Source of the DNA: Isoetes taiwanensis
Taxonomy: Eukaryota; Streptophyta; Lycopodiopsida; Isoetales; Isoetaceae
Direction of reading: 5' to 3'
Length of the DNA stretch: 64,000 nt
Assembly (NCBI GenBank): GCA_021234155.1
Contig: JAJEKV010000074.1
Span: 3,238,532-3,302,531 of the forward strand
In this document: positions 19,096-31,026 of the stretch, one piece after another
Layout of the letters: the number at the start of each line of letters is the position of its first letter
Position numbering within the stretch: position 1 is the stretch's first letter
Position numbers and translations under genes: made by a program
The notes under the pieces: model-generated
Seen by the model: only the letters and a program-made list of their open reading frames with translations
The model's database searches: none
What the model was told of the DNA's origin: nothing

Positions 19096-21080
19096 ATCTT
19101 ACTCAGATACAACGCTGCCAACATCATTTTTTTCTTGCTCCGCATATCGATAAGCTCTGTCATATGTTTCTTCGTTTACTCATGGGTGGGTTGGTCATAT
19201 TTTCTAGTTGTTCTTACTTGCTTCTCTAATTGGATGCTCCTACATGCTATGGACCTCGTTTCAAACAAACACTTGGAGGAGCCGTCTCTACTCAAGCCCG
19301 AAACATTCTGTTTACCAGGTATGCATTGCTTCCGTACTATATAAATTGATAATTTGCATAATTATAGTAAATTGTGGCTGACACACTAAGTAGCTTCAGA
19401 TGGTGCATCTATCAAACTCTCCAAGGTGATATAAAAAGAACCCACGAATGCGATCTCTCATCCATGCATCTGACCCTGAGATATGGAAGCATCCAGTGGA
19501 AAGGGTGATGTGAAGGTGTGTCTTGCCCCAATGCCTATCATCTTCGTGCTCACAATCTCATCGAACATTTATCGGCCCCTAGGTAGGTCCTCTAAATTGT
19601 TAGCGGAAATACAAGCTATCTAGGGACTAACCAGTCTCTTGGCTGGAGCCATTATCACGGAAATCCTCCATTCTTCGGGTCTGTTGGCAAGAACTGGTAG
19701 TTGTTCTTCCTCTCCTCTTCCTCTCCTCCCAAATTGGCAAGTCCCACTTGGCCAATCGATTTGGGCCAGGTGGCACTCCCTTGTTGGTTCCATTTACGTA
19801 ATTATAACCTAATTAGCATAATTAGGTTATTTATCCACTAATTTTATTAGCATAGCTAATAAAATCCCTTTTAAGTGAACCTAGGTGATAAGGTACAAAT
19901 ATTGTGGGATCTAATCAACTCTATCAATTATTGGACAATGGGTCTCTGAGACCCTACTATATGAACTACTAGTCGTTGATGCCCGCCCAAATAATATTTC
20001 ATTACTGATCCAATCTATCTCCTCTGCTTCCATACTCTTTATCAGATCCTAACAGAAATCATCTATATCATTTTGTAAGTTCTCCTCCGTTGCTCTCCAC
20101 ATAATGCTAGCCAATGAGGGGCTAGTTTCCCTAGAGAACCGTAAAGGAGAGGGTGCAGGCTCATGGGACTGTTCTCTTTGTAAGTGCCCCTTATTCGTGC
20201 GAAGTGGCCGACCAGTTCCGACTGCATTTGGAAGTGACCTACCAAATGGCCCAATCATGCAAGCGCTAATTAGCATCTACATCATCAGGTTCGGCCCAAT
20301 GCGACAAGTCTCGACTCAATCGGATTCGACTCTCCTGTATGGAGTACAACCTCCACCTTTCTGCCTTGTGTTGGGCACTGATATCATCTGCCACTGCATC
20401 ATGCCCTCTGAAAAAGCCTCCAATTTAGCATCTCGAGTCATGGTGTGGCACAACAGCATGCTAGCAGCACAGAGCCTCCCCTTGTCTCTGTGTCTCGCTT
20501 CAAATGCAAGCATGCGCGCAGCTCGCACCGGATCTTGTCGGCGTAAACCAGCTCTTTTACGCTCATATGCTACCCTAGTAGCATCTCTTAGCCACGAGGC
20601 ATGTGGGCTGAGGTGTCTATCATTGGTCGACTAAAGCTCTAAGTGTCGACTCCTGTGGTGTCCATAAGCACCATCTCGGTTTGCCCATGCCAACTTGGGT
20701 TCTGGACCAGGTTGACTTCGAGATGGTCACAACCCTCAGCCATGCAAATCCATTTTTGAATGCAAATAGGAATGCACCCATTGTTCACATGCATCAGTCG
20801 CTTCACAAGGCACCAAATGCCATAGTATCTCCTACAATAAATCATACCAACGAGACTAGTCGGACAATGATTTATGAATTTGAGGTATAGAAGGTAGTGA
20901 GCATACCACGATATGATGCTCCCAATAGAATTTGGATTATTGACACCACTGACCAAGGGATATGGAAAATCTCTGGTCTTCCAAGTGCACTATTAGCACA
21001 GGCTCCGGTGCAGACATCATGAATGCAATCCTTTTCATTATATAGATGCCCCGTATCATCAGAAGCATTTAATCTCTTAG
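19096..21080. other. No gene recognised
   Basis: Open stretches of 60-176 codons exist here, but none resembles a family I know. 19800-19870 contains overlapping palindromes (taacctaattagcataattaggtta, abbreviated: the arms are taacctaat/attaggtta; also ttttattagc/gctaataaaa). The sequence looks like decayed repeats flanking the gypsy insertion. Confidence 0.4.
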
Positions 21081-21499
21081 AAGCTGGTAAGGCGGCGGAC
21101 AACCTTGCCCCTTCTGTTGCGATTTTTGCAAAAGCGGTTTTTGCAGAAGCAGCTTAGGTGCCATTGCCATAGCCATTTTTGGTGCAGAACAGAAAGGAAC
21201 TCCATGGCGAGATTAAGAAAATCTGAAGCGCTCATCCGAGCTCCTCCTCTGTCTGCTTTTCTTCCTTCGAATTTTAATTTTTTGAAGGCAATGTCTCCAT
21301 GTGGTTTGCTTCGGACTGTCGCAGAATGCTCCATATGTGCCTGCATGTGCAAAGATCGGCCTGTTTCTCGCTTATCTCTTGCTTGACATTTAAAAATGTG
21401 AAAATCGAGCTCCTGGGCTGCCGGAACCTTGGAAGAGCTCACATTTTCCATGGCTATGGTTTCGACGAAGAACCCGAGATTGTACAAATTAAGAAAGTA

Positions 21500-22123
21500 A
21501 TTAATGGACATGAGTCAAGCGCATACTAATCTTCCATTTTATACAGAGCTTGGGCAGGTTTTTCTCCATGTAGAGGATGCAATTGCATCCCTGTACAACC
21601 TGAAAGAAGAGAAGAAACAGTGGATTAAATCATCGTATGCTGGATCTTATTTGGCAGCATTCCAAATCCTCTGGAATGCAGATTGTGCATTTTATTGGGC
21701 TTGGAGAAATTTGGCAAGGGCGATTGGCAGAGTATTTCCAGGAATTTTGTGATTTCTCGAACACCAACACAAGTAGCCAGTCATGCACAGAAATATTTTA
21801 TTCGGCTAAACTTCATCAACAAGGATAAGAGACGGACTAGCATCCATGACATAACTAGTGTTAACACCAGGCAACAGAGTCACCCGTACATTATAGGTCA
21901 AGCAAATAATATGTCATCATCTATGAGTTCTCCAGGTGTGGGTATGTACATGAACCCGATGATGCAGCCCATTGCACCAACAGTGACTTCTTCAGGGCCC
22001 ATTCCTTCAGCTATTCACAATTCCCAGTTTGTCCATTTTGCAAGAGCAATGCCTAACCATGATGCGAATATGCCGCCACCAATTTCTTATTCTGTGCCAC
22101 AGCAAGCAATGCACCATGGCTGA
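21500..22123 (+). pseudogene. SHAQKYF-type R1-MYB (DIVARICATA-like) remnant
   Basis: The frame 21683-22123 reads [20 protein letters not shown] and then [19 protein letters not shown] and [15 protein letters not shown]. This is the second MYB repeat and SHAQKYF signature of plant DIV-like transcription factors, which bind I-box-type DNA. A Met/Pro/Ser-rich C-terminal region ends in MHHG and a stop. The first helix is damaged: where PWTEEEHRLFL is expected it reads PLECRLCIL, so the first core Trp is missing. No upstream exon with the N-terminal SANT-like repeat is found in frame. It could be a real last exon with a sequencing error, but a pseudogene is more likely. Confidence 0.7.
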
Positions 22124-23697
22124 GCCTTGTGTCTCATACTCAACCAGCTCTATTCTTTCCCTTGATCCATCTGTCCTAGCTACATCTATGGTGTCTGTAA
22201 ATTTTCATTCATGTTATAAGGGTCTAGCAGACCATTATATAGCATAGACTGGTTGCTTCATTCATGTATAGTATATGGGTTGAGAGAGCCTTATTAATCA
22301 TTTTTCCTCCTTACTTCTGTACATTGTTGGAGAGTTGATGAGACCAATTACAGTCTTTGCAACTAATTCAATCCAGGGTAATGTGATTTGATGGGCCCAA
22401 CCCATGAAAGCTGTTTGAGACTTATCTCGAGAATGGCAGCAACAACTATGGTGTTCTTTGGGAAGGCGAACCAGAGAAAAGCTTTGCTCAGTCAATCCTG
22501 AAATTAGGAACTGAAATTTTTGAATCTTTATATGGTGTACATGAGCCATCTGTGGTGAGAAATAGCTCTTGAGATTTCGAAGATGAGACACTTTTTTGGG
22601 AGTCCGTAGGAAAATCCAGGTCAGATTCGAAATTACCTCTTCAGTTTCTTTTTGTAGAGGTAAGAGATACCTTCTACTCTTGCTTGATGCCTGCAAAAGA
22701 AGGCTCTGCAACAAATGATTTTTTTCTGCTGATACCCTCTGCCATTTCTGCCATTTCAGCCAGACACTTTACAATGGGTTCTGGGACCCCATTGTCTCCC
22801 TTCAACACTCAGGTCCGGAGTAACTGGCATTTTTGTGGATAAGGTTGTTCTTCAATATGTGAAGATATTTTCATTTGTTGGTTCTTAGTTGCAGACTGCA
22901 AAAGGAAGAATTCTGATGTCCAGGATAGTTTGGCTATAAGACATGTATGCTTCCTCTTTTGCCTTACATGCAATTCTTCTTTGTGAATATGCTCTTCCCT
23001 TTTTTGCCAACTTGTGTGGTTACACATTCAGTGTTTACCATTGAACATTTGGCACTGGCGTTGGACGATCTTTACCAATCCAGTGAGGTTTTTTCCGACT
23101 AAGCATGTTCCCTATTATATGATGAGCATGCATATCACCTGTAATTTTTCCTGTAATTTTTCCTCCTGGGATTTTTCTCAAACCAAGCAAGATTGTCGAA
23201 ATATAAGGGTGTCGTGTTGGAGAATAACAGATAGGTTAGATATCAAAGAAATATGAATCACATAGAAAGTTCTTGTATTTCCTTCTACATTTCTATTTTG
23301 ACAGTCTATGGAGTGCAAGAAACGGCTTGAAACTCTCTTCCCTCAAAGTGATGTATGCTGATATTGTTTGCCTTTTAGGTTTTGAATATGGTTTGCATGC
23401 TATGTTCATCCATTTTGCTTGGACCATGCGTAGTTTCTCTAGTTGCTAATTATGTGCTCATACTATAGGCAGCTCATTTCTGCTTGCAATATGCATTCAT
23501 TTCTTTGCATTTTCCTTTTGCAACCATCTGATGTAGCACTGACTATGTGAAATTTCCATTTGCAGATAGGAAAGGTAGGTAAAGCTTGTTTGTGACACCT
23601 AAAACATTTTTAAGGTAACTATGCATGGGGATAATAGAGAAAACTGGAGTAATCCTAAGCTAAATGTGATCTTAAAAGTATATACATTTGTTAAAGA
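22124..23697. other. No gene recognised
   Basis: AT-rich non-coding sequence after the MYB remnant, perhaps its former 3' UTR near 22130-22310. I see no conserved domain on either strand. Confidence 0.4.
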
Positions 23698-24791
23698 TTT
23701 TTATGCAATTCGTGGGAGACAGTTCGTGTGCTATTTAAGATTAATCCAAGTGTGGGTCCACAGGTAGGTTCCCTGTGTTCGTGGATTCCTCTGGATAACC
23801 ACATACCTCTGTGTGCTACTGTACATCCATTGACTCAGCGGCGTTGGAGGCTTGCTGGCATTCTCACAGTTGGTGCTTGGTATGAGGCAGGACACTTGTT
23901 GACTTGGGATGCTTTTCAGACTAAGTTTATGCTATCTCGATGGGACAGAGCTCGGTGGCAAAAGCTGGCTGACATTCTGCCAGACGCTCCTTCACAATCA
24001 GTTGACGTGCCTATTTGGATTGGTCCCCAAATTGTTAATGCACAACGTCTTGTGCATTCGTTATATCAAAAGCTGGTTAATGTTGAGATTGTCCCCTCTC
24101 GGGCTGGCTGGCAGCTCCGCATTCTCCCTCCTCAGTGGAAGCGTATGTGGTCTTGGGTCTGGAATAAATTGCTGCATCCCAAAGTTTCTACCTTATGGTG
24201 GCAACTCCTTCACAGATGTCTGCGGCTTAATGTGCTGGTTCATAAGTTTTATCCCTGCATTTCAGAACTCTGCCCACTGTGTAAGCAGCAAGTTGAGAGT
24301 CTCTAGCACTGCTTCTTTCAATATGGCCAAGTTCAGCCAGTTTGGTCATGGTTACTATCTCTCTTCCATGTGGCCTTGACTATCCAGCAGGTGCTTCTCG
24401 CCATTTATTCTTCCACTTGGAACAGCTTGCAGCAGCAGGCTTTCCACTTAGCTTCAGGCTGGTTGTTCTGGCCTATTTGGAAAAGAAGGCGAATGTGTAT
24501 CTTCAAAGGCTTATCAATTAGTGTCGACCAACTTCTCCATGGGGCGCAAGACAGATTGGTGAAGGCATACCTATGTTCCTAGCTTGCTCCTGAGAAAAAA
24601 TGTTTGATTTTTGAGGAATATTTGGGTATCTTATCTTATGCATAGACAGATGGCTGCACTCAGTGGATTATATTTGTCTGCTGAGATTTTATTCCTGTCT
24701 CTGCATCTATGTGTGTACTTCTTCTGGAATATTGAATAAGAGTTTGTCGTCCTTCAAAAAAATAAAAAAATAAAAAAGTTTTTTATGCAAT
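23698..24791 (+). mobile_element. 5'-truncated LINE with target-site duplication
   Basis: The 12-nt duplication tttttatgcaat flanks the insert (23698-23709 and 24780-24791). The right side is preceded by an A-rich tail (aaaaaaataaaaaaataaaa) from 24736. The body encodes the C-terminal end of a LINE reverse transcriptase polyprotein: WKRMWSWVWNKLLHPKVSTL, then the zinc-binding zf-RVT pattern with ISELCPLCKQQVES. A TAG at 24304 interrupts the frame where EHCFFQ is expected (it reads CFFQ directly after). Reading continues in the same frame past it. A dead, 1.07-kb 5'-truncated copy. Confidence 0.9.
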
Positions 24792-26200
24792 GACCATCAA
24801 ATAATTAACTCATGGGGTCAATATGGATGTGCATTTTTGTGTTTTTGCCTCAATGTTTTGACCTGTTTATTGTTACTTTGGTTTGTGAAGAGACCCTCTT
24901 GCTGGCATCTTGCTCAGTACCATTGAATGCATAGATATTCCAAAATTTTCAAAACATTAGCACTACATTGCATGTTTTCTGAGGTGGCTTTTTATGTCAG
25001 CCATGTCAAAATAAAAAATCTTGGATTATTTTAACGTAGAGGTAGAAGGTTTTGGACTGCAGATTAATTTATGGCAAATGTATGGGCAATGAGAAAAAAA
25101 CTCCAATGCTTGCGACATGCCTGAATTATTCAATTTATGGTGTCATTTGGATAATCCTACTCTTTATTTCTTGTGCATCTTATTCTGATCAATGGTTATG
25201 CCATTTACTCATGTTGAGCAAGCGAGTTAAAGATATTCTCCTTTGTCGTTGAAGATGTTGAAGATGTCCTTCTCATTTGCGGTCGTGCGCTTAGTATCCC
25301 CAGGAGAAGGTCTTTTGGATTCGCAAAGAAGTTTACTAAACAAATGTTTTAATGTAGCATAGAAGCAAGAAACAGAGATCAGAATGAAGCAGGTAATCAT
25401 TTTCAATTATTCAAACTAGAATACTGTTGCAAAGATATAAAAATGATGTCCGTATCAGCTTTTGACATTAATTGCCATGTGTTTCTACACATTTTTCAAA
25501 TTTGTGTTCATCTAAACTTCTAATGTAATTTCAACACTATCTTAATGTATACCAGTGGGGTTTTAAGATGATAATGTCCCAAATTTTGCCGTGGACGGAT
25601 AAATTAAGATTATAGGAATGAATGGCCCAGATTGTCTTTGACGAAGAGCAAATAAATCTTATAGATTAACAAAGCTCATCATATAGATTAATCAAAGCCT
25701 CATCTCTCTCGTTAGATGTTACCAATTTTCTTTTGAAGAACTACTCGGTCTAGAACTTTTATGGAATTGTTATCGATCCTCAATGACAACTTTGACTTGC
25801 ATATGCAAGGGGTAATTTAGCATAACTTTATTAGCTTCTTAGGTGTATATAATATTCAGACAAAAAACTGCGAACTGGAATACGAGTGGAATAATGGCGT
25901 TGGAATTTAGGGTGATCTCCGACTCGAATGCTAATAGTTCAATGGGATTTGGGCCTAAGCTCCAAGATCTTGACACGCATGCTGGAAGACCAATGAATTT
26001 ATTCCACTATTTTAAAACATCACTAAGGAATTTCGTTGTATGCTGCTTTTACGTAGGCCTATGGTGTATTGCCTCGCCAGCTGGGCCACGTATGCCACGT
26101 TTTTGATGAGAAAATATGGTGCACCAACAAGTATGGTCCATCAATCAACACGATGTTCCACAACACGATGGTGTCAACACGATGTTCCACATCGCTGTAC
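24792..26200. other. No gene recognised; upstream region of the GMC gene
   Basis: AT-rich unique sequence. Near 26140-26195 the motif acacgatg(t)tccaca is repeated three times just upstream of the GMC promoter. Confidence 0.4.
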
Positions 26201-26213
26201 AGATTTATCCGCT

Positions 26214-26220
26214 TATAAAA
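26214..26220 (+). promoter_or_regulatory. TATA box of the GMC oxidoreductase gene
   Basis: TATAAAA lies 99 nt before the ATG at 26319, a typical spacing for a plant core promoter with a short 5' leader. Confidence 0.6.
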
Positions 26221-26318
26221 GCAGCACATCACAGGCCCAAAGAGGCACCCAATTCCAGCGCTTCGATTCTACTGCTTCTATTCTACAATCTATTCTACAA
26301 TAATTTCGGTGTGGAATC

Positions 26319-28010
26319 ATGGCAGAAATGGCAACGGTGGAGTCTTCCCGGAATTTCAACTACGGCTACCCAACACCAGGCATCCAGCATCCAACCGGAA
26401 GTCAAGTGATGGATAATCTATTCTTCCTCTCAGAGGCCAAATGGCAAAAAGCTCGTGAGCAGGAGCATTTCGATTACATAGTAATCGGGAGCGGATTCTG
26501 CGCACTGGGCTTCATCTCGCAGATCCTAAAAAACAAACCGGATTCCAGGATCCTGGTCCTTGAAAGAGGCCCATTTTTTCTTCCCGAGCATTTCCAGGCC
26601 CTGCCTTTACCATTCCAGAACGCAGTGGGCGGAATGTCCGAGACCTTCCCCTGGACTTTATCCTCTATAACGGCCAATAGCTCTCCCCCTAGGTACATTA
26701 AGTGGCAGCATGGTATGGTTCCTTTTTTTGGTGGCCGTTCTACCACTTGGAGTGGCTGGTGCCCCCGCCCTACCCTTGCCGAGATGTCCGGTTGGCCCCG
26801 TGATGTGGTCTCCGTCGCACATGACTACTACCCCCAAGCTGAAGAGCTCCTCAATGTTATCCCCTCCAGTGAGATCGGTCATTGTCGCGACGAGGCCGTA
26901 TATGGAATCCTCCAATCTAACCTCAAGAAGCTTCTAGACCAGAACCTCGGGTCCCTTCCATCTACCACTCGTGTTATCTACGCTCCTCTCGCCGTCCGAG
27001 ACCCTAGTCCCCATGGCCTTGACTACGTCAAGTTTTCCACTGTTGGTCCAATGCTGACTCTAGTCAAGTCGCATCCCAATCTTAAGATCGTCAATAACTG
27101 TGTAGTGTCTCGCATTGTGCACCAAGATGGTCGTACTGCGACTGCCCTAGAGACCAGTCGTGGAGTCATCAGTGTTGGGAATGCAAAGATCATTCTAGCC
27201 ATGGGGTCGGTGCCACCTGCTACTCTAGTGCTTAACTCCTTTCCCGAGCTTACTAAAGTTGGCAAGAGGTTAACTTCCCACTTTATCAGCTCAATTGTGG
27301 CTCGTGTTCCTCGTGACGACTATACCTTTGTGCAATCACTCGAGAAGGAGAAGTTGGAGCTTGGTGCCATCTATGTGGCTGGGGTAGATCCTAATGACAA
27401 TGAACACCAGTACCATATTCAACTCACAGCTTTGTACGACCCTGACCCCACGAGGAATGCGGCTGCACTCTTTCGCTACATGCCAGATGTAGTGGCAACA
27501 GCTAGTGAACAACAACTAACAAGCTCCAAAGGTTATGTAGTCTTTGTGTGTGCAGTTTTGGGGGAGTTAGAAAATCACAACCCACACTCTTGGATTAAGA
27601 AGAATGATGGGCGAGATCCTACCACAAACATCCTTTTGCAAGTGTCAGAATCTGATAAAGACTTGGCCTTATGGGATGCCATGGACCAAGGAACCTTCCA
27701 AGCTCTAGAGCACGGGCTTTCACCTCAAGGTACACATCGAGTGGAGTATTGGCACTCTGGATCCAATGAATGGAAGAAGGAACGCCCAAGTACAGGGGAG
27801 ATTCGAGTCTCGGGGCTAGTGCATGAGGGTTCTACAATGCACATCGGTTCTGATTCTGATGCAATTGTGGACCTAGATTACAAGCTCAAGGGAACGGAGA
27901 ATATATATGTGACAGGCGGATCACTATTTCCCAAGAGTGGATCTTGGAACCCTACACTTACAATGGTTGCACTTTCACAGCATCTCGCTGATAACTTTAC
28001 TAGAAACTAA
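26319..28010 (+). CDS. GMC-type FAD-dependent oxidoreductase, intronless
   Basis: One uninterrupted frame of 563 residues. The N-terminal dinucleotide-binding fold is DYIVIGSGFCALGF with the acidic strand end ILVLERG (residues about 50-85). The GMC-like second site is ILAMGSVPPATLVLNSF. The C-terminal GMC domain has VHEGSTMHIGSDSD and ends VTGGSLFPKSGSWNPTLTMV. The His of HEGSTMHIG and the Asn of WNPTLT occupy the positions of the catalytic His/Asn pair in pyranose-oxidase-like members. The enzyme should oxidise an alcohol or sugar hydroxyl using FAD; the substrate cannot be told. No clear signal peptide is seen at the start (MAEMATVESSRNF). The intronless structure and the pyranose-oxidase/bacterial-fungal look differ from plant long-chain alcohol oxidases, raising possible horizontal origin or retroposition. 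A TATA box and AATAAA suggest it is expressed. Confidence 0.9.
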   Translation: MAEMATVESSRNFNYGYPTPGIQHPTGSQVMDNLFFLSEAKWQKAREQEHFDYIVIGSGFCALGFISQILKNKPDSRILVLERGPFFLPEHFQALPLPFQNAVGGMSETFPWTLSSITANSSPPRYIKWQHGMVPFFGGRSTTWSGWCPRPTLAEMSGWPRDVVSVAHDYYPQAEELLNVIPSSEIGHCRDEAVYGILQSNLKKLLDQNLGSLPSTTRVIYAPLAVRDPSPHGLDYVKFSTVGPMLTLVKSHPNLKIVNNCVVSRIVHQDGRTATALETSRGVISVGNAKIILAMGSVPPATLVLNSFPELTKVGKRLTSHFISSIVARVPRDDYTFVQSLEKEKLELGAIYVAGVDPNDNEHQYHIQLTALYDPDPTRNAAALFRYMPDVVATASEQQLTSSKGYVVFVCAVLGELENHNPHSWIKKNDGRDPTTNILLQVSESDKDLALWDAMDQGTFQALEHGLSPQGTHRVEYWHSGSNEWKKERPSTGEIRVSGLVHEGSTMHIGSDSDAIVDLDYKLKGTENIYVTGGSLFPKSGSWNPTLTMVALSQHLADNFTRN

Positions 28011-28234
28011 ATACCCATTATTAGAACAAATAAGGATTCAACATCAACAAAGCTCGATGCAAGCAAAAAACTCACATGAATTATTTCTCAAAGCTTGTGA
28101 AATGGCCAAATAGATGGTACTCTAGATCCAAAAACGATATATAGATCCAAAAAGTTGTTTCGTGTTGTGAATACTATGTGGGGTAGAGCATGTACGATCT
28201 TCTAAGTGCTCCAAACATATATTTTATATTGATC

Positions 28235-28240
28235 AATAAA
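28235..28240 (+). terminator. Polyadenylation signal of the GMC gene
   Basis: AATAAA lies 225 nt after the stop codon, just upstream of the solo-LTR insertion point at 28258. Confidence 0.5.
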
Positions 28241-28257
28241 AAACCATGGAATACATA

Positions 28258-29488
28258 GTTATTGTAACACACCTAGGGGGTTGAGGGATAAGTAAATAAT
28301 TTTTACTCTTAACCTCAGGTCAGGAATGTTTAAAAGAATTGCAATGATTGAGAAACAAATTGAATACGGGTGTCTATAAGAATTGCAATGATTGAGAAAC
28401 AAATTGAATACAGGTGTCTATACTAAGGTACGGTAGATATCTGAGGAAAATAGTGATAATATCTGAATTAGAATAGCAGATCTATGATTAGAGGAGATTA
28501 TCTAGATAAGAATTTGTAAGAATAGGAAGATATTTCTATTATTGGAAAGGAGAGGATACTGTTCTAATTTTAGAAAAGGCAGATAGTATTAAAAAAAAGG
28601 CAAACTTTAAAACGTCATAACTCGGCGAGCGATTATTAGAATGGAGCGATCTTAAGCATTCTGGAAAGCCCTCGGAGTCTAGTTTCAGAATTGGGGTGGC
28701 ACCTCTCATAACTCTTTACGGTTAGCACCTCTCATAACTCTTTACGGTTAGAGAGATATAGTAGAAAAGGTGGACAGGGGTCAAATAAGACTGCACGTAG
28801 AAGATTCTTTGGTGGGTAGTCAGAGCCGGATAAGCTTTTCTTTTGTTTAATAGTTTGTCGAAAAGCTTACATGTTTTATTTTGTTATTGATTCTTTGTGT
28901 TTGTAAATATAATATAACATTAAAGAATGAACTTGTTTGAATGAACTCGCCCCTTCGTCGTTGCCGGAGGGCTGGAGCGGTTGAGCAACGTGCATACCAG
29001 GTGATTGGTATGTGTCGTTGCCAAAGGCTGGGCGGTAAAGAAATGCGCATACTAGGTGATTGGTATGTGAACGTACATTCGTGTCGCGAACGGTGTACGT
29101 GAGAGCCCGGGCGAGGGATTGATCATCCCTGAATCACAGTAAGTTATAAGAAGATGTTCTATGCGTGACTAACATTTGTGTGCTTATTGTCTGTGTGACT
29201 AACGATTCGCCTCAGGTTAAGGTAATGGTTTACCCACTTAGTCCTTCCCTGGACTAACCCCCACCACTTCTTTCCCATTTCTTACAGATTAATCTGGTAG
29301 CTACGTGACTGTCGAGCGAGGGGAGCACGAGTGATAGTAGAGATGCTGTCTTGCGTAGATTCCTACGTAGTTTCAATTGTAACCTTGAGTTTATGAATTT
29401 TATTAAAGAAAGATATTTATTATTCGAGTCTCATTATTCTCTCTTGTTTGATCTCAAGTGCTTAACGCTCTAGGAGCGTTTCAGTTAT
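28258..29488 (+). mobile_element. Solo LTR with 5-bp target-site duplication
   Basis: The LTR runs 28263-29483 (1221 bp). It starts TGTAACAC and ends GCGTTTCA, and is flanked by GTTAT on both sides (28258-28262 and 29484-29488). Internal duplications include two ~45-bp copies around 28333-28420 (agaattgcaatgattgagaa) and two of cacctctcataactctttac near 28700-28745. No internal retroelement coding region remains, so it arose by recombination between LTRs. Confidence 0.85.
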
Positions 29489-29612
29489 TCTGACTGCAAT
29501 GCATATTGCAATTTCTTTGACCTAAATGGAAATTACAAAGCACTAACATATCAAATTTTATACACTATTGGGATTCTGTTCGAACCTTTATTACATCATG
29601 TTACATTATATG

Positions 29613-29806
29613 TTACGTAAACAACAGATAGGCGTCGTTCTACCCACGCGTCCTATCCCCCGCCGCCACGTGGCAATTTCCCCTCCTCCTTTCATTTCCA
29701 GAAAATTCATCTAGTAACATTCTGTATTTTTAGTTGACTTTCTTGTTTTGACCGTTGGATTGGTGACACGGGGCGCAGAACAGACGCCTATCTGTTGTCC
29801 ACGTAA
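29613..29806. mobile_element. MITE-like element with ~30-bp terminal inverted repeats
   Basis: The left end reads ttacgtaaacaacagatagg followed by cgtcgttct. The right end is its reverse complement with two substitutions and one inserted base (agaacagacgcctatctgtt, then gtccacgtaa). The 194-bp element is non-coding. No certain target duplication is seen. The family is not assigned. Confidence 0.7.
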
Positions 29807-30043
29807 TAGCAAAGTCCAGTAAATGGACTTTCCCATATACATAATCATCTCCGAAGAGGGTTAACCTCCTCATGGCCCAATCCTAATTCCTAAACTCAAA
29901 TACACGTACATCTAGGTTAGACAATAAAGTTATGAACTCAAAATTCCGGCTTCTTATTTTCGATGGATACAAATTGGCGTAAAAAAAACATAAGATCTCC
30001 AATGCTCCACTAAATTCTCTCATGCGCATGATTCAAGCTAGAA

Positions 30044-30150
30044 GAGGAGGTTAACCTCCTGCTTTAAGGGATTATGCAAAATAACCCTCGAGGCCGGCAG
30101 GCCGAGAGGGTTATTTTGCATGAGCCCCGAGAGGAGGAGGTTGACCTCCC
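30044..30150. repeat. Foldback sequence with perfect 16-nt arms
   Basis: atgcaaaataaccctc (30074-30089) and gagggttattttgcat (30106-30121) are perfect inverted repeats around a 16-nt GC-rich loop (aggccggcaggcc). An outer pair of gaggttaacctcct-like blocks flanks them (about 30046 and 30136). A related half (gattatgcaatataacctcg) occurs at 30692. Confidence 0.65.
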
Positions 30151-31026
30151 TTAACCATAGGTCTAAGCAGGTTGCTTACAAAAACATACAAGCTATGGCA
30201 TGTACAAGCTTTGGAGCAATACTAGTTATGCGGAAATAGAGTTATGGCAAAAATAGAGCTTCATTGGCTTCTGATACTAATGGCTGCATCAAAATAATGC
30301 TTCTAATTCTAATCACTCCATCAACTCCTTCAAAATTGATGCTCTGCTGTGCCAGACTTTCAGATTTAAGCTAGTTTTGCTGATCCTTTTTAAAGCAAAA
30401 TAGAGACAATTTCTTAACCACATAACATCCTTAAAGAGGCTTGTATGAATCACTGAGAAAAGTACACATCCGGATGCGCTGCAAAAACCCAAATCCAATA
30501 GGTATGCTCAAAACAGATCATGAATAGCTATGCCGGTGCACCAATCCAATGAATACGCTCAAAACAGAGCAAGAAATGGCCATGCCGGTGCGACCATCTA
30601 CGGCAGACCGTTGGAATATTCTTGGAAAACGAATATCCAGAAGATTATTTTCAGTAATCACTAGAATATTCCTCAAAATCGAATATTCCAGAGATTATGC
30701 AATATAACCTCGCCTAATCTGACGGTGCTCGACGGTTAGATTCATGTAACCTGCGAGGACCGGTGGTTAACATTTGGAGCTTCTTCAAGCAGGCATGGAA
30801 TGCGATGGCAAGAAAGAGCATATAACCCTTTAAAAGGCAACAGGAAGGCTGATCTTGAAAAAATCGAAGACTGGGGTAGCAACAAAGACGGAAATAAGGT
30901 TTCAGCTGAACATGCTATGGATATTGAAAAAAATATTGGGTTTATTGGGCAGGGAATTGCCTGTGCCCAACGTTTCTGCTACTAAGATATTAGAGATTTT
31001 CAGGCACAAAAGTTGGCAGACTGAAG
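30151..31026. other. No gene recognised
   Basis: Contains short local repeats (ccaatccaatgaatacgctc-type near 30495 and 30540; gaatattcc/ggaatattc blocks at 30610-30690). I see no coding signal. Confidence 0.35.

Noticed and set aside
20104-20634. 176-codon open frame on the plus strand
   Set aside because: No recognisable domain; overlapping frames on the other strand are equally open. Likely chance.
21077-21511. 144-codon minus-strand frame beside the MYB remnant
   Set aside because: No family resemblance, and it overlaps plus-strand frames of similar quality.
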